From Paracamarosporium sp. OC-R06-R3 (Eukaryota > Ascomycota > Dothideomycetes > Pleosporales > Didymosphaeriaceae): 22,012 bases of DNA. The notes beneath the pieces are model-generated. The model was not told the origin of the DNA. It saw only the letters and a program-made list of their open reading frames with translations, and made no database searches. Positions 19,503 to 22,012 of the stretch are shown piece by piece. A program made the position numbers and the translations under genes. Location of the stretch: assembly GCA_019828545.1 (NCBI GenBank), contig JACVRA010000646.1, forward strand, positions 1 through 22,012. The letters are read 5' to 3'. Every line of letters starts with the position of its first letter. Within the stretch, counting starts at the first letter, position 1.

Positions 19503-19632
19503 AGGAGCCAATAGGCGAACATACAGCGGTCAGCGTCACAGGACGTCAGTTTCGCTTTCCGGAAGTAGCAAAATATCAATATCTGGAAGAACCAGGAGTA
19601 CTGTATCCCCATTCGAAAAGTATACTTGCAAC

Positions 19633-20529
19633 ATGCCGTCGCTGCCTCCTTGGACCGGGCTTACGTTTACGCAGACACTACACACTACACCTTCGGACTT
19701 TCTCACTAGTCTAAAGTTGCCATCGCCATTTATTGTTGTTATTACTGGTGGAAGTCGCAATATCGGTGCCGCCACGGCTAAAGCGTTCGCGAGGGCCGGC
19801 GCGACTGGGCTGATATTGACTGGAACACATGTTGGCGAAGCGCTCCGGTCTACCAAGAAAGAGATTGAGGAGATATCGCCCACAGCTAAAGTGACCATTC
19901 TTGCCACCGATCTGGCGGACGCCTCGACGGCCGAGCGAATTGCACAGGTGGTCAGAACCGAGCATAGCGGACGGCTCGATGTTCTAGTCAACAACGCGGC
20001 TATTGTCAGCTCGCATCCCTCTGCCTTTGAGAAGGACCTTGCAGCCATGCAAGTCGACCAGATATCGGAGCCCATGAACGTTAACCTTGTGGGTAAATTC
20101 GCAACCACCAAAGCCTTACTCCCGCTGCTCCTGGCAAACGACGGTGCTAAAACGGTGGTTAATGTAACGAGTGCTATGTCACACTTCGGAGGTATGGGGG
20201 CTTTGGGTTACAACTTGTCGCAGTTAGCCACAAATCGCCTTACTGAGGCTGTAGCGCAGTTGTACGAAGGGCAGGGCTTGCTGGCATTTGCAGTGCACCC
20301 AGGAATTGTAGCCACTATGCCACCTCCCATTGGCCAGCCAGAAGGGGGTCGGCCAATGGCAGTGGATGACGTCGGGCTTTGCGGAGCGTTCCTTGTGTGG
20401 CTAGTGCGCGAACGTAGAGATTGGCTGAGCGGAAGATATCTAAGCGCAAACTGGGATGTGGAGGAGCTGGAGAGTAAGCGGGAGGCTATCGTGAAGGGTG
20501 ACCAGCTAAAGATGAGAATGGTCGTTTAA
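19633..20529 (+). CDS. Short-chain dehydrogenase/reductase-like protein (SDR2), altered active site
   Basis: Single exon, 298 aa, Rossmann fold. It carries a cofactor motif TGGSRNIG (38-45; usual TGxxxGIG, with Asn43 for Gly), a VNNAA (119-123; usual NNAG) and the active-site Ser in VTSAMS (180). The catalytic motif is YNLSQ: Tyr193 is kept but residue 197 is Gln (CAG at 20221-20223) where nearly all SDRs have Lys. That Lys lowers the Tyr pKa and binds the nicotinamide ribose, so activity is doubtful or unusual. The C-terminus WLSGRYLSANWDVEELE, then IVKGDQLKMRM, marks it as a paralogue of SDR1. The first in-frame ATG lies at about 19375, but those 86 extra residues are not SDR-like; 19633 (AACATG) gives the expected length. 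It shares a promoter with the exporter and ends 38 bp from the AflR-like gene's tail. Confidence 0.88.
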   Translation: MPSLPPWTGLTFTQTLHTTPSDFLTSLKLPSPFIVVITGGSRNIGAATAKAFARAGATGLILTGTHVGEALRSTKKEIEEISPTAKVTILATDLADASTAERIAQVVRTEHSGRLDVLVNNAAIVSSHPSAFEKDLAAMQVDQISEPMNVNLVGKFATTKALLPLLLANDGAKTVVNVTSAMSHFGGMGALGYNLSQLATNRLTEAVAQLYEGQGLLAFAVHPGIVATMPPPIGQPEGGRPMAVDDVGLCGAFLVWLVRERRDWLSGRYLSANWDVEELESKREAIVKGDQLKMRMVV

Positions 20530-20567
20530 TTTTCTCGGGCTAGATGAGAATTCGCGTAATTCCATGT

Positions 20568-21695
20568 TTAAGGCCAACCTGTGCCGCCAGAGTCCTTAAT
20601 CTGTTTCATAGTATTTCGCACCTCGGTGCGCAACTGCGGTATCCCAAAGTCAGACTGAACTGCTGCGGACTGATGATCAGCTTGGTCATGCTGCATAGTG
20701 TGCTCGATGCGGGCCTGTAACTCGTCGAGGACGGCACCCAACTTCCTAACTTCGCGCGCCAACACGTTGCGCATTAAAGCACGTTGGTCTTCGTCCTCCA
20801 GTTGGAAGTCACCAATCTGAATGGAAGCTGCTTTCACACCACGTGTTGGCGGTGCTTCGGACACGCTGGCGGTAGTAGAAGAGCTACTGTCGCCGTCGGC
20901 TGGAGTGGGGACGTTGACGGAAGGGCAAGCGAAGTGGTGCTGGGGGGACATGGCGTAACGATACCATTCAAGTGATTTTGAAAAAATAGCCATGTACAGA
21001 TACACAACTTGCGGCCGCTGAGCACAGGGGCAGCTAAGAAGGTCTTTGACAGTAACAATTGCGAGACGGTTGAATAAGAGGATTTTATCGAGCGGCAACA
21101 AACTGCTCGAGGGCTTTTGGACGGGGGCACCCGCCTGTTTGAGCACTCCAGGCAACTCGGAGTGGAACATGGTGCAGTAATGCAGCGACTGCAGCGTAGT
21201 CAGTGCCTTGGCTTCGCAGTCGTGGAGGCCGGGCTGAAAGCGTGCGGGCGAGGTGGCGCTTCCATGCGTAGTGGGTGAGGTGGCAGACGAAGTTAAAGGT
21301 GGCGGCGCAGTCAAAGAAGCTGATGTAGGGAGGGTACTGGTGATGGGGGGCGTTGGCATAGACATATCGAGGTCCACCAAGCCGTCGAGTCCAAAGCTGC
21401 CGAAGCTATCGAGTTCCATGGCGCCGTCGAGTTCGTTGTACGGGTAAGCGGGCACTGGTAGAAGGGAGAGTGTCGGCCGTGGATCAAATTGAGCCTGGGC
21501 CTGGGCCTTGGCCTGAGCAACGCGGCTGGCCCACGACTGCTTCCCATGGCGGCGCGATGGGCTATATGCGCAGCTGAAGTTGTTCTGACGGCAGCGATCA
21601 CACGTCGGCTGTTTCTTGTCGCACTTGACTTTTGCCGTCGCGCAGGCATCGCAGGAAGAACGTAGCTTCGATGGTGGCGCTTGTGGCGGCGGCAT
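20568..21695 (-). CDS. AflR-domain Zn2Cys6 transcription factor
   Basis: Single exon, 375 aa. The N-terminal binuclear cluster is perfect: CDAC, ATAKVKC, DKKQPTC, DRC, RQNNFSC (Cys 15, 18, 25, 32, 35, 42), followed by basic SPSRRHGKQ. A low-complexity Ala-Gln stretch and a Ser/Thr/Pro-rich linker come next. The second half has the AflR-family signature: CEAKALTTLQSLHYC, LDKILLFNRLAIVTVKDLLS, CPCAQRPQVVYLYMAIFSKS and LEWYRYA. Family members activate fungal aromatic polyketide clusters (AflR for aflatoxin and sterigmatocystin) by binding TCG-N5-CGA in the nucleus; such a site is present upstream of SDR2 and the exporter. The protein is shorter than AflR itself (about 440 aa), so it is a family member, not an orthologue by this evidence. 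The biosynthetic genes it controls may lie beyond 22 kb. Confidence 0.9.
   Translation of the reverse strand: MPPPQAPPSKLRSSCDACATAKVKCDKKQPTCDRCRQNNFSCAYSPSRRHGKQSWASRVAQAKAQAQAQFDPRPTLSLLPVPAYPYNELDGAMELDSFGSFGLDGLVDLDMSMPTPPITSTLPTSASLTAPPPLTSSATSPTTHGSATSPARFQPGLHDCEAKALTTLQSLHYCTMFHSELPGVLKQAGAPVQKPSSSLLPLDKILLFNRLAIVTVKDLLSCPCAQRPQVVYLYMAIFSKSLEWYRYAMSPQHHFACPSVNVPTPADGDSSSSTTASVSEAPPTRGVKAASIQIGDFQLEDEDQRALMRNVLAREVRKLGAVLDELQARIEHTMQHDQADHQSAAVQSDFGIPQLRTEVRNTMKQIKDSGGTGWP
21492..21518. repeat. Degenerate hexanucleotide repeat (GCCTGG-type) in the AflR-like gene
   Basis: GCCTGG, GCCTGG, GCCTTG, GCCTGA in a row encode the Ala-Gln/Ala-Lys run just after the DNA-binding domain. Such repeats can change length by slippage without loss of frame. 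Confidence 0.55.
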
Positions 21696-22012
21696 CTTAA
21701 CGATGTTGACGTAGAGTGGTCACTGAATATTCCCGGAAGCCTGCATTTTGCTATAAGGACGTACAACGCCCGGCTTTGCTGTGCCCCCTCGCACTAGCTT
21801 GATGCGGATGGCGCTTCCTACTTATGGTGTAAAGTCGGCCCCAACGTCTGTTACCGACGACAAATATCTTTCACAGCTTCACTACAGACTTGCATGCGCA
21901 GGGACCCTTCACGTTCCGGATCGGACGATACCTGAGATCGTTCCGCTACCTAGCAATTTCCGAGATTTTCGCACGCTAGACTACCGTGTCCGTGCACCCA
22001 ATGCACGGATTC
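21696..22012. promoter_or_regulatory. Upstream region of the AflR-like gene
   Basis: No gene is seen to the window edge. It carries an 8-bp inverted repeat near its far end (21989-22009) and no TCG-N5-CGA site, so there is no sequence sign of autoregulation by that motif. Confidence 0.45.
21989..22009. promoter_or_regulatory. Perfect inverted repeat TCCGTGCA-5-TGCACGGA
   Basis: Eight-base arms separated by CCCAA; the arms contain CCG and CGG, as expected of an everted Zn2Cys6 site. It is about 300 bp upstream of the AflR-like start. It could equally belong to a gene beyond the window. Confidence 0.4.

Larger units (their letters stand above)
19342..19632. promoter_or_regulatory. Divergent promoter of the DHA2 exporter and SDR2
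   Basis: This 291-bp spacer drives the exporter leftward and SDR2 rightward. It holds a CACGTG E-box and a TCG-N5-CGA site within 22 bp of each other near its middle. The SDR2 frame stays open through it but shows no SDR sequence before 19633. Confidence 0.65.

Noticed and set aside
19375..19632. N-terminal extension of SDR2 by 86 residues
   Set aside because: The frame is open, but the extension is basic, low in structure and overlaps the divergent promoter with its AflR-type site; SDRs of this subfamily start close to the Rossmann strand.
1..22012. CRISPR arrays, operons with ribosome binding sites, rRNA and tRNA genes
   Set aside because: The DNA is fungal in gene structure, and no regular spaced repeat or cloverleaf was seen.

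Overview
The window looks like nuclear DNA of a filamentous ascomycete (Pezizomycotina). Genes are monocistronic, introns are short (48-79 bp, GT-AG, often with a CTRAC-type branch site), two regulators carry Zn2Cys6 binuclear clusters, and the proteins belong to families that are expanded in such fungi. The class of fungus cannot be fixed from the sequence alone. All assignments rest on reading the translated sequence; no search was run.

Layout. (1) 1-2.3 kb: a 56-residue one-pass membrane protein and an Erg26-like 3-beta-HSD/sterol dehydrogenase, both on minus. (2) 2.3-5.4 kb: a gene-poor, AT-rich stretch holding the decayed N-terminal half of a monocarboxylate-type MFS transporter (minus, 3840-4319), an imperfect palindrome and a short direct repeat. 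(3) 5.4-9.0 kb: a six-exon flavin monooxygenase with an N-terminal NTF2/SnoaL-like domain, then a short-chain dehydrogenase (SDR1), both on plus. (4) 9.5-16.4 kb: a three-gene unit made of a Dal5/TNA1-type MFS transporter (minus), a divergent DapA-family aldolase (plus), and a large Zn2Cys6 transcription factor (minus) that ends tail-to-tail with the aldolase. (5) 17.6-21.7 kb: a DHA2-type 14-TM exporter (minus), divergent from a second SDR (SDR2, plus), followed tail-to-tail by an AflR-domain Zn2Cys6 regulator (minus). This is the look of the edge of a secondary-metabolite cluster; no polyketide synthase or NRPS lies in the window.

The most interesting signals are regulatory. A palindromic element, GGAC-TTGA-nn-TT-GTCC, occurs twice in the aldolase/transporter divergent promoter and once just upstream of the transcription factor start. 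One pair of copies is embedded in a 23/26-bp near-identical block in opposite orientation. This argues for a small autoregulated regulon run by that factor, with an unknown alpha-keto-acid-type substrate. Separately, a perfect AflR-type TCG-N5-CGA site lies in the exporter/SDR2 divergent promoter, beside the AflR-domain gene. SDR2 has glutamine where the SDR catalytic lysine should be. Spliced models for the monooxygenase, both transporters and most of the large regulator were derived by hand and keep frame throughout; one intron of the large regulator (about 15.25-15.41 kb) remains uncertain.
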